Source of the DNA: Tsukamurella pseudospumae
GTDB taxonomy: Bacteria > Actinomycetota > Actinomycetes > Mycobacteriales > Mycobacteriaceae
Assembly (NCBI RefSeq): GCF_001575205.1
Contig: NZ_LSRE01000016.1
Location: 1 to 64,000 of the forward strand
Direction: 5' to 3'
DNA: 64,000 nucleotides
The notes under the pieces are model-generated. The model was not told the origin of the DNA, did no database searches, and saw only the letters and a list, made by a program, of their open reading frames with translations. The position numbers and the translations under genes were made by a program. Positions 51,037 to 58,137 of this stretch are shown here, one piece after another (within the stretch, counting starts at the first letter, position 1; the number at the start of each line of letters is the position of its first letter).

Positions 51037-51384
51037 TCAGCTGTCGCGCTGCATCGTCGCCCACAGACCGGCCGCATGCAGCTTGCGGACGTCACCCTCC
51101 ACCTTGTCGCGGTCGCCCGTGGAGACCACGGCCTTCCCCTCCGTGTGCACCTGCATCATCAGTTCCTTGGCCTTGTCGGTGCTGTACCCGAACAGCTTCC
51201 GCAGCACGAAGGTGACGTACGACATGAGGTTCACCGGATCGTCCCAGACGACGGTGACCCAGGGCTTGTCGATCGCCTCGTCGGTCTTGCGCTCGAGCAC
51301 CGCCGACGTACCGGGCTGGGCAGCAGTGGAACCTCCGCCCGGACCACCGGCACTTCCCGGGGCCGCTGCGCTGCTGTCGGTCAT
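51037..51384 (-). CDS. clpS: ATP-dependent Clp protease adaptor ClpS
   Basis: The product is 115 aa. A disordered Gly/Ala/Pro head (about 30 residues) leads into the ClpS domain: [27 protein letters not shown] with the substrate-binding DDPVN, then the KAxxLMMxVHxxGKAVV core ([17 protein letters not shown]). It delivers N-end-rule substrates to ClpC/ClpP. Leaderless start at 51384, with TACCCT 6 nt upstream, sharing its -10 with the divergent pncB. Confidence 0.95.
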   Translation of the reverse strand: MTDSSAAAPGSAGGPGGGSTAAQPGTSAVLERKTDEAIDKPWVTVVWDDPVNLMSYVTFVLRKLFGYSTDKAKELMMQVHTEGKAVVSTGDRDKVEGDVRKLHAAGLWATMQRDS

Positions 51385-51389
51385 GGTTC

Positions 51390-51396
51390 TAGGGTA
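51390..51396. promoter_or_regulatory. Shared bidirectional -10 heptamer (TAGGGTA)
   Basis: Plus strand TAGGGT (51390-51395) is followed by 7 nt and the pncB GTG. Minus strand TACCCT (51396-51391) is followed by 6 nt and the clpS ATG. The core GGGTACCC is a palindrome. Both genes should be leaderless and compete for the same site. Confidence 0.6.
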
Positions 51397-51402
51397 CCCA
51401 GT

Positions 51403-52737
51403 GTGACGGTAGATGAAAACGGGGCCGGCTCCCCCTCGCGGAGCTCCGCCCTGCTCACCGATCAGTACGAACTGACGATGCTGGCGGCCGCGCTCAAGGA
51501 CGGCACCGCGCACCGTCCGTGCGTCTTCGAGGTGTTCGCGCGCCGCCTGCCGACGGGACGCCGGTACGGCGTCGTGGCGGGCACCGCCCGCGTCCTCGAC
51601 GAGCTGCGCCGGTTCCGGTTCGGGCCCGACGAGCTCGCGGTCGTCGAGCGCTTCCTCGACGCGGACACGCTGGCGTGGCTTCGGGACTACCGCTTCACCG
51701 GCGAGATCGACGGCTACCGCGAGGGCGAGCTGTACTTCCCGGGCTCCCCGCTCCTGACGGTGCGCGCGAGCTTCGCGGAGGGCGTGATCCTCGAGACGCT
51801 GATCCTGTCGATCCTCAACCACGACAGCGCGATCGCCTCCGCCGCGGCGCGCATGGTGTCCGCGGCCGCGGGCCGGCCGCTCATCGAGATGGGTTCGCGG
51901 CGCACGCACGAACGAGCCGCCGTGGCATCGGCCCGCGCGGCGTACCTCGCCGGTTTCACCACCACCTCGAACATGGAGGCCGCCCGGACCTACGGCGTAC
52001 CGTCGGGCGGCACGGCGGCGCACGCGTTCACCCTGTTGCACACGGGCCCGGACGGACCGGACGAGGAGGCCGCGTTCGCGGCCCAGGTCGCGGCGCAGGG
52101 CGCCGGCACGACGCTGCTGGTGGACACCTACGACATCACCGAGGGTGTCAACCGCGCCGTCCGCGCGGCGGGCCCCGAGCTCGGCGGCGTGCGGATCGAC
52201 TCGGGCGATCTCGGCATCATCACCCGCCAGGTGCGGGCACAGCTCGACGGCCTGGGCGCGACGCGGACGAAGATCGTGGTGTCGGGGGACCTCGACGAGT
52301 ACGCCATCGGCGCGCTGCGCGCCGAGCCCATCGACGTCTACGGCGTCGGCACCTCGCTGGTCACCGGCTCGGGCGCGCCGACGGCGGGCATGGTCTACAA
52401 GCTCGTGGAGGTCGACGGCCTGCCGGTCGCGAAGCGCAGCTCGCACAAGGAGACCCAGGGCGGGGAGAAGCGTGCGGTCCGGCTCGCGCGCAGCACCGGC
52501 ACGATCGTCGAGGAGGTGCTGTTCCGGCCCGGCGCGACACCGACGGTGCCCGCGCACTTGACCGCGACGCCGCTGCAGATCCCGCTGGTCCGCGGCGGCG
52601 ACCAGGTGGACGGCCTGCCCGGCCTCGAGGACGCCCGCACGCACCTGCGGGAGGCGCTCGTGAGCCTCCCCTGGGAGGGGCTGGGCCTGTCGAACGGCGA
52701 GCCCGCCATCGCGACGCGGTTCGAGGAGCGGCGGTGA
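51403..52737 (+). CDS. pncB: Nicotinate phosphoribosyltransferase
   Basis: The product is 444 aa from GTG 51403. Family motifs: [59 protein letters not shown] and [11 protein letters not shown]. It joins nicotinate and PRPP, with ATP, to nicotinate mononucleotide, the first step of the Preiss-Handler NAD salvage route. It corresponds to M. tuberculosis PncB1 (Rv1330c), also divergent from clpS. The stop overlaps the pncA start (GTGA), so the two salvage steps are coupled. Confidence 0.95.
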   Translation: MTVDENGAGSPSRSSALLTDQYELTMLAAALKDGTAHRPCVFEVFARRLPTGRRYGVVAGTARVLDELRRFRFGPDELAVVERFLDADTLAWLRDYRFTGEIDGYREGELYFPGSPLLTVRASFAEGVILETLILSILNHDSAIASAAARMVSAAAGRPLIEMGSRRTHERAAVASARAAYLAGFTTTSNMEAARTYGVPSGGTAAHAFTLLHTGPDGPDEEAAFAAQVAAQGAGTTLLVDTYDITEGVNRAVRAAGPELGGVRIDSGDLGIITRQVRAQLDGLGATRTKIVVSGDLDEYAIGALRAEPIDVYGVGTSLVTGSGAPTAGMVYKLVEVDGLPVAKRSSHKETQGGEKRAVRLARSTGTIVEEVLFRPGATPTVPAHLTATPLQIPLVRGGDQVDGLPGLEDARTHLREALVSLPWEGLGLSNGEPAIATRFEERR

Positions 52738-53282
52738 GCACCGCACTGATCGTCGTGGACGTGCAGAACGACTTCTGCGAGGGCGGGTCGCTGGCGGTGG
52801 CCGGCGGCGCCGCGGTGGCCCGCGCGATCCACGACGACCTGCTGGACCGGTACCCGACGATCGTCGCCACCCGGGACTGGCACATCGATCCCGGCGCGCA
52901 CTTCTCCGCGACCCCGGACTTCGTGGATTCCTGGCCCGTGCACTGCCGGGCGCGCACCGAGGGCGCGGCGTTCCACCCGAATCTGCGGCTGCCGCTGCGG
53001 GTCCCGGTGTTCAGCAAGGGCGCGTACTCGGCCGCGTACTCGGGCTTCGAGGCCCACGACGCCGACGGCGCCGCCCTCGCCGAATGGCTGGCGGCGCACG
53101 GCGTCTCGTCGGTCGACGTGGTCGGCATCGCCACCGACTACTGCGTGCGCGCCACGGCCCTCGACGCGCGGTCCGCGGGCCTGACGGTGCGCGTGCTCGC
53201 GGACTACACCGCGGGCGTCGCGGAGTCCTCCACGGAGGCGGCCCTGGCGGAGTTCGCCGCCGCCGGCATCACGGTGACCTGA
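52734..53282 (+). CDS. pncA: Nicotinamidase / pyrazinamidase
   Basis: The product is 182 aa. The catalytic triad Asp9, Lys95 and Cys137 (GIATDYCV) and the metal ligands Asp48, His50, His56 and His70 are all present. It converts nicotinamide to nicotinate for PncB. In M. tuberculosis pncA lies elsewhere; here it is translationally coupled to pncB, giving a two-step salvage operon. By family it would also hydrolyse pyrazinamide. Its stop is 3 nt from the stop of the convergent vapC. Confidence 0.95.
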   Translation: MSTALIVVDVQNDFCEGGSLAVAGGAAVARAIHDDLLDRYPTIVATRDWHIDPGAHFSATPDFVDSWPVHCRARTEGAAFHPNLRLPLRVPVFSKGAYSAAYSGFEAHDADGAALAEWLAAHGVSSVDVVGIATDYCVRATALDARSAGLTVRVLADYTAGVAESSTEAALAEFAAAGITVT

Positions 53283-53285
53283 GAA

Positions 53286-53735
53286 TCACTGCGCGGGAAC
53301 GCCGTCGGATTCGTCGGGATCGGGGATGTCGTCCGGGTAGACGATGTCGATCTCGGTGATCGTCTTCGGGAAGCCCTTGCGGTTGTTGGTCAGGAACCGA
53401 TCGGCCCCCGCGACGATCGCCGTCGCGAGGTGTATCGAGTCCGCGGCTTTGAGCTTGTACGCGATCGCGAGCGTGAGTGCCAGCTGCGCCGTCGAGTCAT
53501 CGAGGGGATAGAGGTCGAGCCGACCGACCAGTTCGAGGAGTCGCTGCGAATCCGCGGAAGCGGGATCGAGGCGCATGGGTTTCGCGAGGACTTCCGACAG
53601 GAGGACCAGGGACCCCACTCCTGCGATCTCGTCGGGCGCGTCGGGAAACAGCCGCACGATCCGGCGTCCCAACGGGTGGCCGAGCTGTCCGGCGTAGATG
53701 AGGACGTCTGCGTCGAAGGCGACGAGTGGGTTCAC
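53286..53735 (-). CDS. PIN-domain toxin (VapC-like)
   Basis: The product is 149 aa. The acidic residues of the PIN site are present: Asp8/Asp10 (AFDADVLIYAG), Glu48 (SEVL), Asp99 (KAADSIHLATA) and Asp112 (GADRFLTNN). PIN toxins are Mg-dependent RNases that cut tRNA or rRNA. The GTG start overlaps the antitoxin stop by 4 nt (GTGA), the usual toxin-antitoxin layout. The C-terminal acidic tail (PDDIPDPDESDG) is longer than in typical VapC. Confidence 0.85.
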   Translation of the reverse strand: MNPLVAFDADVLIYAGQLGHPLGRRIVRLFPDAPDEIAGVGSLVLLSEVLAKPMRLDPASADSQRLLELVGRLDLYPLDDSTAQLALTLAIAYKLKAADSIHLATAIVAGADRFLTNNRKGFPKTITEIDIVYPDDIPDPDESDGVPAQ

Positions 53736-54016
53736 CGTGCCTGCCGGTCCGCATGGATCTCCTGGACGAGCTCATCCGCCCGTTCGACGGAGATTCCCGG
53801 CCTGAGGGGGCGCCGCCGGGCCGCTTCCAGGCGCGCACCGATCGCGTCCGCGGCCGCCCACGCAGCCGCCGCACGCGGCGAACGCAGCGCATCGGGCGAG
53901 ACGAGCACGGCGACCACCCGTCCGTGCCGCGTGATCCGCACCTGCTCCCCCGCCTCGACACGGTCCAACTGCGCGGGCAGGGTCTGCCGCGCCTCGCTCG
54001 CACTGACGGTGGTCAC
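53732..54016 (-). CDS. Phd/YefM-type antitoxin
   Basis: The product is 94 aa. The N-terminal DNA-binding fold is MTTVSASEARQTLPAQLDRVEAGEQVRITRHGRVVAVLVSP in one run, typical of Phd/YefM antitoxins; the rest is a charged helix that should wrap the toxin. It starts at GTG 54016 with a -10 box 6 nt upstream (leaderless). An operator palindrome overlaps its promoter, so autorepression is expected. A Phd-type antitoxin with a PIN toxin is a known mixed pairing. Confidence 0.85.
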   Translation of the reverse strand: MTTVSASEARQTLPAQLDRVEAGEQVRITRHGRVVAVLVSPDALRSPRAAAAWAAADAIGARLEAARRRPLRPGISVERADELVQEIHADRQAR

Positions 54017-54022
54017 GCACTC

Positions 54023-54051
54023 ATTGTACGTCGCTGTACGAAGGCGTACAA
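54023..54051 (-). promoter_or_regulatory. Promoter and operator of the toxin-antitoxin pair
   Basis: Read leftwards: -35 TTGTAC (54051-54046), 17-nt spacer, -10 TACAAT (54028-54023), 6 nt, GTG at 54016. The palindrome TGTACG-N4-CGTACA (54035-54050) covers the -35 and spacer, and a third half-site TTGTACG (54024-54030) overlaps the -10. Antitoxin binding here should shut the promoter. Confidence 0.7.
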
Positions 54052-54055
54052 CAAG

Positions 54056-55027
54056 TCAATTCGGTCGACGGGCCTCCAGCGCGGACAGCTCGGCCAACAA
54101 CTCGTCCGCGTACTGCATGGGCAGGGAGTGCGTGCCCTCCGGCCACACCCGGACCGTCGCGTTCGGGAGTGTCCGGGCGACCCGCGCGGCGGCCGCGGTG
54201 TCGGTGACGGCGCTGCGCGCCCCGAGTCCTACGAAGACGGGCATGGTCAGTCGGGCGAGGGCGGCACCGTCGGGCTGCTCGGGCGTCGGCAGCGCGGCGC
54301 GGTACCCCGCGGCCCCGGCATCGATCATGGCGCCGATGGCGCTCCCGGTCGCATCGCCGCCCTCGGCGCCGCCGATCGACTCGAGCCCCTTGCGCCGCCA
54401 CGACTCCGGCAGGAAGGGCAGGGCCGACGGGAGGGTCGCGACGTACATCTGCCACCGCAGCCCCGCTAAGACGAGGATCGGCTCCCACAGGGTCAGGGTC
54501 GCCACCCGCTGCGGGTACCGGACAGCGAGGTTCGCGGCGCTCCATCCCCCGAAGGAGTGCCCGACGAGATGCACGCGGCTCAGGCCGAGCCCCGCCAGCG
54601 TCTCGTCGAGCCACGCCGCCTGATCCGCGGCACCGCCGAACGGCCGGTCCTGCACGCTCATCCCCGCGTCGCCCAGCGCGTCGATGGCGAAGACCTCCCG
54701 ATCGCGGAGGCGGGCGAGCACGTCCGCCCACATCGGCACGCCCGACGACCTCCCCGGCACGAGCACCACGGGTGCCCGCCCCGGCGTCGGCGCCCCGAAC
54801 CGGTACGCCCGCACGACCCCGAAATCAGTGCGCACGTCCCAGGTCCCGGTGGGCGCGGGCAGGTCGAGGAAGGCCCGACGGTACGCCTCCAGATAGGTCT
54901 CGCGCGCCGCCGCGGTCCGCCAGTACCCGACGGGGCTCGGGTCCTTCACGAGGTACGCGCCGGCGCCCGCGAGGACCGCCGTCGCCGCCAGCACGACCGC
55001 GACGGCCCGACGTACACGGCGAGTCAT
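54056..55027 (-). CDS. Alpha/beta-hydrolase, membrane-anchored or exported
   Basis: The product is 323 aa from ATG 55027, behind AAAGGAGGTGG. An N-terminal hydrophobic segment (about 8-28) is a signal anchor or signal peptide. The hydrolase fold has the oxyanion loop VLVPGRSSGVPMW, the nucleophile elbow GHSFGG and the C-terminal catalytic His in EGTHSLPMQ; an Asp in ARSAVTD is a candidate acid. The substrate cannot be named. It is divergent from a TetR gene with two matching operators in the gap, so it is probably induced when that repressor binds its ligand. Confidence 0.8.
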   Translation of the reverse strand: MTRRVRRAVAVVLAATAVLAGAGAYLVKDPSPVGYWRTAAARETYLEAYRRAFLDLPAPTGTWDVRTDFGVVRAYRFGAPTPGRAPVVLVPGRSSGVPMWADVLARLRDREVFAIDALGDAGMSVQDRPFGGAADQAAWLDETLAGLGLSRVHLVGHSFGGWSAANLAVRYPQRVATLTLWEPILVLAGLRWQMYVATLPSALPFLPESWRRKGLESIGGAEGGDATGSAIGAMIDAGAAGYRAALPTPEQPDGAALARLTMPVFVGLGARSAVTDTAAAARVARTLPNATVRVWPEGTHSLPMQYADELLAELSALEARRPN

Positions 55028-55042
55028 GAACCACCTCCTTTG

Positions 55043-55085
55043 CAATGCATACGCATTGTAACGGAGTCGCGATGCACCCGCATTG
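55043..55085. promoter_or_regulatory. Tandem operators between hydrolase and tetR
   Basis: CAATGCATACGCATTG (55043-55058) and CGATGCACCCGCATTG (55070-55085) both have the core ATGC-N4-GCAT, 27 bp from centre to centre. The second abuts the tetR -10 (TACGAT, 55087-55092, 6 nt before GTG 55099); the first lies just upstream of the hydrolase ribosome site. Confidence 0.7.
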
Positions 55086-55098
55086 CTACGATCGGCGG

Positions 55099-55644
55099 GT
55101 GCCGAAACAGGTGGACCACGCGGAGCGGCGCGCGGAGATCGACGCGGTCGTGTGGACGATCATCGCCGAGGAGGGCATCGCGGCGGTGACGCTGCGGCGC
55201 ATCGCCACGCGCGGCGACATCAGCATGGGCCGCATCCAGCACTACTTCCCCACCCGCAGCGCGATCCTCCGGCACGCCCTGACCTCGTACCTGGCCCTCG
55301 CCGCGTGGGCCCACCCCGTTCCGGACGACCCGTGCGAGGCGTTGCTCACCCTCCTCACGCACGCCATCCCGGGCGACGATACGCAGCGGCTCGGCGCGAA
55401 GGTCTGGTACGCCTACCTCGCCGAAGCCATCACCGATCCGGGCCTGCGAGAGATCGTCCGCGAGGCGCTCCGCGGCACCGAGGACCTCGCCACCGCACTA
55501 CTCGACGGCGATCGCGATCGCGCGCGTCTGCTCCTCGCCGCGGCGGACGGGTACGTGTACCGAACCCTGATCGGGCTGGTGCCGGCCGCGGTGGCCGACG
55601 CCGCGATCCGTGGGCTGATCGAGGTCAGCCGCGGATCCGGTTGA
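55099..55644 (+). CDS. TetR-family transcriptional repressor
   Basis: The product is 181 aa from GTG 55099 (VPKQVDHAERRAEIDA); TACGAT 6 nt upstream marks a leaderless promoter. The N-terminal helix-turn-helix is IIAEEGIAAVTLRRIATRGDISMGRIQHYFPTR in outline (residues about 18-50). The rest is the helical ligand and dimer domain (TetR_C group of BetI type by its tone). Two palindromic sites upstream are probable operators for itself and the hydrolase. The 3' end overlaps the convergent HTH gene by 20 nt. Confidence 0.88.
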   Translation: MPKQVDHAERRAEIDAVVWTIIAEEGIAAVTLRRIATRGDISMGRIQHYFPTRSAILRHALTSYLALAAWAHPVPDDPCEALLTLLTHAIPGDDTQRLGAKVWYAYLAEAITDPGLREIVREALRGTEDLATALLDGDRDRARLLLAAADGYVYRTLIGLVPAAVADAAIRGLIEVSRGSG

Positions 55645-55996
55645 GGTAGTTGTAGACGGTGAACCGAGTAACGCCCAGCGCTTCGGCGACCACCTCCGCC
55701 GACTTGCGGTAGGAGAACGCGCCACGCTCCTCGAGGAGCCGGACGGCGCGCTGCTTCTCGCCGCGGTCCAGCCGGTTCAGGGGCGCCCCCAGTTCATCCG
55801 CGAGGCTCGCAAGGAGACCGTCGAGATCCCCGACGGGCACGTCCGCCGACGGCAGCCGCACCCCCGCGACCGTCTCTCCCTCCCAGACGAGCGGGACGTC
55901 ACCGGTCCGGAGCCCCTCCGCGCCGACGATCTCGCCGTCGAGCCGGTCGACGAGCTCCCGCACCGCGGCGACGAGCGGATGCACCGACTCGGTCAC
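55625..55996 (-). CDS. HTH protein beside the urate operon (YheO-like HTH_22 C-terminus)
   Basis: The product is 123 aa. The GTG start overlaps the previous gene by 4 nt. Residues about 75-120 (EKQRAVRLLEERGAFSYRKSAEVVAEALGVTRFTVYNYLNRIRG) match the HTH_22 domain of YheO/DauR-type regulators. The first 70 residues hold a helix and a small beta unit instead of the usual PAS domain. Short HTH proteins of this kind are found next to uricase genes in actinobacteria, so a role in urate control is likely but unproven. Confidence 0.7.
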   Translation of the reverse strand: MTESVHPLVAAVRELVDRLDGEIVGAEGLRTGDVPLVWEGETVAGVRLPSADVPVGDLDGLLASLADELGAPLNRLDRGEKQRAVRLLEERGAFSYRKSAEVVAEALGVTRFTVYNYLNRIRG

Positions 55997-56232
55997 GGCA
56001 GGCGATCCACTTGAACGGTGACCCGCGTCGCTCCACTCGCGAACGCCCTGGTCAGAGCATCGCGAAGGGCCTCCAGTACCGCGTTCGCCTCGCCGTCGAC
56101 GGACGTGCCGAGCGGACCGAAATCGTGCTCCAGCCCGGCCTCGCGCAGAGCCTCCACGGCGCGCTCCGCGTGCGGTGGGACCTCGCCCTCCCCGTGGAAG
56201 GGTTCGCTGGTGAACTCCGCTGTCAGACGCAC
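55993..56232 (-). CDS. Thiamine-binding-type protein (DUF77/MTH1187 family)
   Basis: The product is 79 aa. I use the second GTG (56232, VRLTAEFTSEPF) because TACCAT lies exactly 6 nt upstream, as for the other leaderless genes; GTG 56235 is possible. AEFTSEPFHGEGEVPPHAERAVEALREAGLE, FGPLGTSVDGE and GATRVTVQV are the family hallmarks. Members are small tetrameric proteins; some bind thiamine. Its link to purine breakdown is unclear. It is coupled to the HTH gene and divergent from uraD. Confidence 0.8.
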   Translation of the reverse strand: MRLTAEFTSEPFHGEGEVPPHAERAVEALREAGLEHDFGPLGTSVDGEANAVLEALRDALTRAFASGATRVTVQVDRLP

Positions 56233-56270
56233 CACCCGATGGTAGCCCGCAACAATTTTTCAACAAACTG

Positions 56271-56323
56271 TTGACGTGACGCAGCTCACATGTCATTCTT
56301 CGATTAGTGGAAAACTTCTTCCG
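56271..56323 (+). promoter_or_regulatory. Control region of the urate operon
   Basis: TTGACG (56271-56276) can serve as -35 with CATTCT (56294-56299) as -10. Overlapping it is CGTGA-N6-TCACA (56275-56290), the form of CRP/GlxR sites. TGGAAAACTTCTTCCG (56308-56323) is a GGAA...TTCC palindrome of IclR type near the start point. The same elements in the same order lie before hyi (59646-59700). Confidence 0.65.
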
Positions 56324-56346
56324 CAGACCGAAAGAAGGCAGGTCAG

Positions 56347-56868
56347 ATGGACCTCGAAGGCTTCAACTCGGCGGATCGCGCCGAACTCCGAGCCACCCTC
56401 CTCGCGTGTTGCGACGTGCCCTCGTGGGCGGACACGGTGCTCGCCGGCCGGCCCTACGCCGACACCGGGGAGGCCCTGCGCGTCGCCGGCACCGCCGCCG
56501 GCGCGTTCACCCCGGCCGACGTGGATCGCGCGCTCGCCGCCCACCCCCGGATCGGCGAGCGCGCCCAGGGCGCCTCGACCGAGGCCGCGTGGTCGCGCAA
56601 GGAGCAGTCGAGCGTCGCCACCGACGAGCAGACCCGGGCGGCCCTCCTGGCCGGCAACCAGGCGTACGAGGCGCGGTTCGATCGCGTCTTCCTGGTGAAC
56701 GCCGCCGGTCTCGATGCGCAGACGGTACTGGCGAAGCTGCAGCAGCGGCTCGAGAACGACGACGCCACCGAGGCGGTCGCCACGGCGGGTGAGCTGCGCG
56801 GCATCGCACTGCGCCGCCTGGCCCGCGTCCTGGATCTGGAAGACGAACTCACAGAGAGGCGTTCATGA
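56347..56868 (+). CDS. uraD: OHCU decarboxylase
   Basis: The product is 173 aa. The family motif HPRIGE is at 66-71, with His66 the catalytic residue, followed by the EQSSVATDEQTR and NQAYEARFDRVFLVNAAG helices. It decarboxylates 2-oxo-4-hydroxy-4-carboxy-5-ureidoimidazoline to (S)-allantoin, the third step after uricase and UraH. It is the first gene of the urate operon and overlaps uraH by 4 nt (ATGA). The ribosome site AAGAAGG is 9 nt before the ATG. Confidence 0.95.
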   Translation: MDLEGFNSADRAELRATLLACCDVPSWADTVLAGRPYADTGEALRVAGTAAGAFTPADVDRALAAHPRIGERAQGASTEAAWSRKEQSSVATDEQTRAALLAGNQAYEARFDRVFLVNAAGLDAQTVLAKLQQRLENDDATEAVATAGELRGIALRRLARVLDLEDELTERRS

Positions 56869-57212
56869 GCACCGTCACCACTCACGTCCTCGACACCGCG
56901 CGCGGTGTCCCGGCGGCCGGCGTACCGGTCCGGATGGACCGGATCAGCCCGGGCGGCACCGTCGACCCCGTGGCGCACGGCGTCACGGACGACGACGGAC
57001 GCGTCAAGGACCTCGGCCCCGACGACCTGACGCCCGGCGTCTACCGGCTCACCTTCGACGTCGCCGGCTACGCCGCGACCACCGGGCAGGAGAACTTCTT
57101 CCCCGAGGTCGCCATCACCTTCAGTCTCATCGCGCAGGACGGCGCCGTGCCCCATCACCACGTCCCCCTCCTGCTCAGCCCGTTCCACTACTCCACCTAC
57201 AAAGGAAGCTGA
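56865..57212 (+). CDS. uraH: 5-hydroxyisourate hydrolase
   Basis: The product is 115 aa with a transthyretin-like fold. TTHVLDTARGVPAAGVPVRM at the N-terminus supplies the catalytic His; the protein ends YSTYKGS, a variant of the YRGS tail that marks the enzyme as a hydrolase rather than a transthyretin. HHHVPLLLSPFHYSTY holds further active-site His. It opens 5-hydroxyisourate to OHCU. It is translationally coupled to uraD and followed 5 bp later by uricase. Confidence 0.95.
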   Translation: MSTVTTHVLDTARGVPAAGVPVRMDRISPGGTVDPVAHGVTDDDGRVKDLGPDDLTPGVYRLTFDVAGYAATTGQENFFPEVAITFSLIAQDGAVPHHHVPLLLSPFHYSTYKGS

Positions 57213-57217
57213 CCATC

Positions 57218-58123
57218 ATGGCAATCCACCTGGGCCCCAACCAGTACGGCAAGGCCGAGAACCGCGTGATGCGGGTCTACCGCGACACCGCCCGCCACAC
57301 GATCCGCGACCTGAACGTCTCGTCCGCCCTCCGCGGCGACTTCACGGACGCGCACCGCAGCGGCGACCAGGCCGCGGTGCTGCCCACCGACACTCAGAAG
57401 AACACCGCCTTCGCCTTCGCCAAGGAGAAGGGCGTGGGCGCCATCGAGGACTACGCCCTCACCCTCGGCGGTCACTTCATCGACTCGACGCCCAAGGCCG
57501 ACGGCGCCCGGATCGAGGTGCACGAGTACCCGTGGGACCGCATCCAGGTCGACGGCCAGGACCACGATCACGCCTTCGTCCGTTCGGGCGGCGGCATCCG
57601 CTCGACCATCGTCAACATCGACGGCCGCGGGGCGGACCGGAAGGCCAACGTGGTCACGGGCATTCACGACCTGACGCTGCTCAAGTCGACCGGCTCCGAA
57701 TTCCACGGGTTCCTCAAGGACAAGTACACGACGCTGCAGGAGACCGACGACCGGATCCTCGCGACCTCGCTGGTGGCCAAGTGGCGCTACGCGCACACCG
57801 ACGTGGACTGGGACGCCTCGTTCGCCTCGATCCGCGCGATCCTGCTGCAGCGTTTCGCGGAGATCCACAGCAAGGCCCTGCAGCAGACCCTGTACGGCAT
57901 GGGTGAGTCGGTGCTCGAGCAGCACCCCGAGGTCGCGGAGATCAAGTTCTCGGCGCCGAACAAGCACCACTTCCTCGTGGACCTCTCGCCGTTCGGCGTG
58001 GAGAACCCGGGTGAGGTCTTCATCGCCGCCGACCGCCCGTACGGCCTCATCGAGGCGAGCGTCGTCCGCGACGACGCCCCCGAGGCGGGCTCGGCGTGGC
58101 ACGGCGTTCCCGGATTCTGCTAG
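57218..58123 (+). CDS. Uricase (urate oxidase, cofactor-free)
   Basis: The product is 301 aa, ATG behind AAAGGAAG. Two T-fold domains are visible. The active-site Lys12 (YGKAENRV), Thr57-Asp58 (PTDTQKNT) and His250/His251 (APNKHHFLVDLS) match the catalytic set of fungal and bacterial uricases. It oxidises urate with O2 to 5-hydroxyisourate and H2O2, as a tetramer. The operon places it between uraH and the permease, so imported urate is passed straight down the pathway. Confidence 0.96.
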   Translation: MAIHLGPNQYGKAENRVMRVYRDTARHTIRDLNVSSALRGDFTDAHRSGDQAAVLPTDTQKNTAFAFAKEKGVGAIEDYALTLGGHFIDSTPKADGARIEVHEYPWDRIQVDGQDHDHAFVRSGGGIRSTIVNIDGRGADRKANVVTGIHDLTLLKSTGSEFHGFLKDKYTTLQETDDRILATSLVAKWRYAHTDVDWDASFASIRAILLQRFAEIHSKALQQTLYGMGESVLEQHPEVAEIKFSAPNKHHFLVDLSPFGVENPGEVFIAADRPYGLIEASVVRDDAPEAGSAWHGVPGFC

Positions 58124-58137
58124 TAGGGACTGAGACG

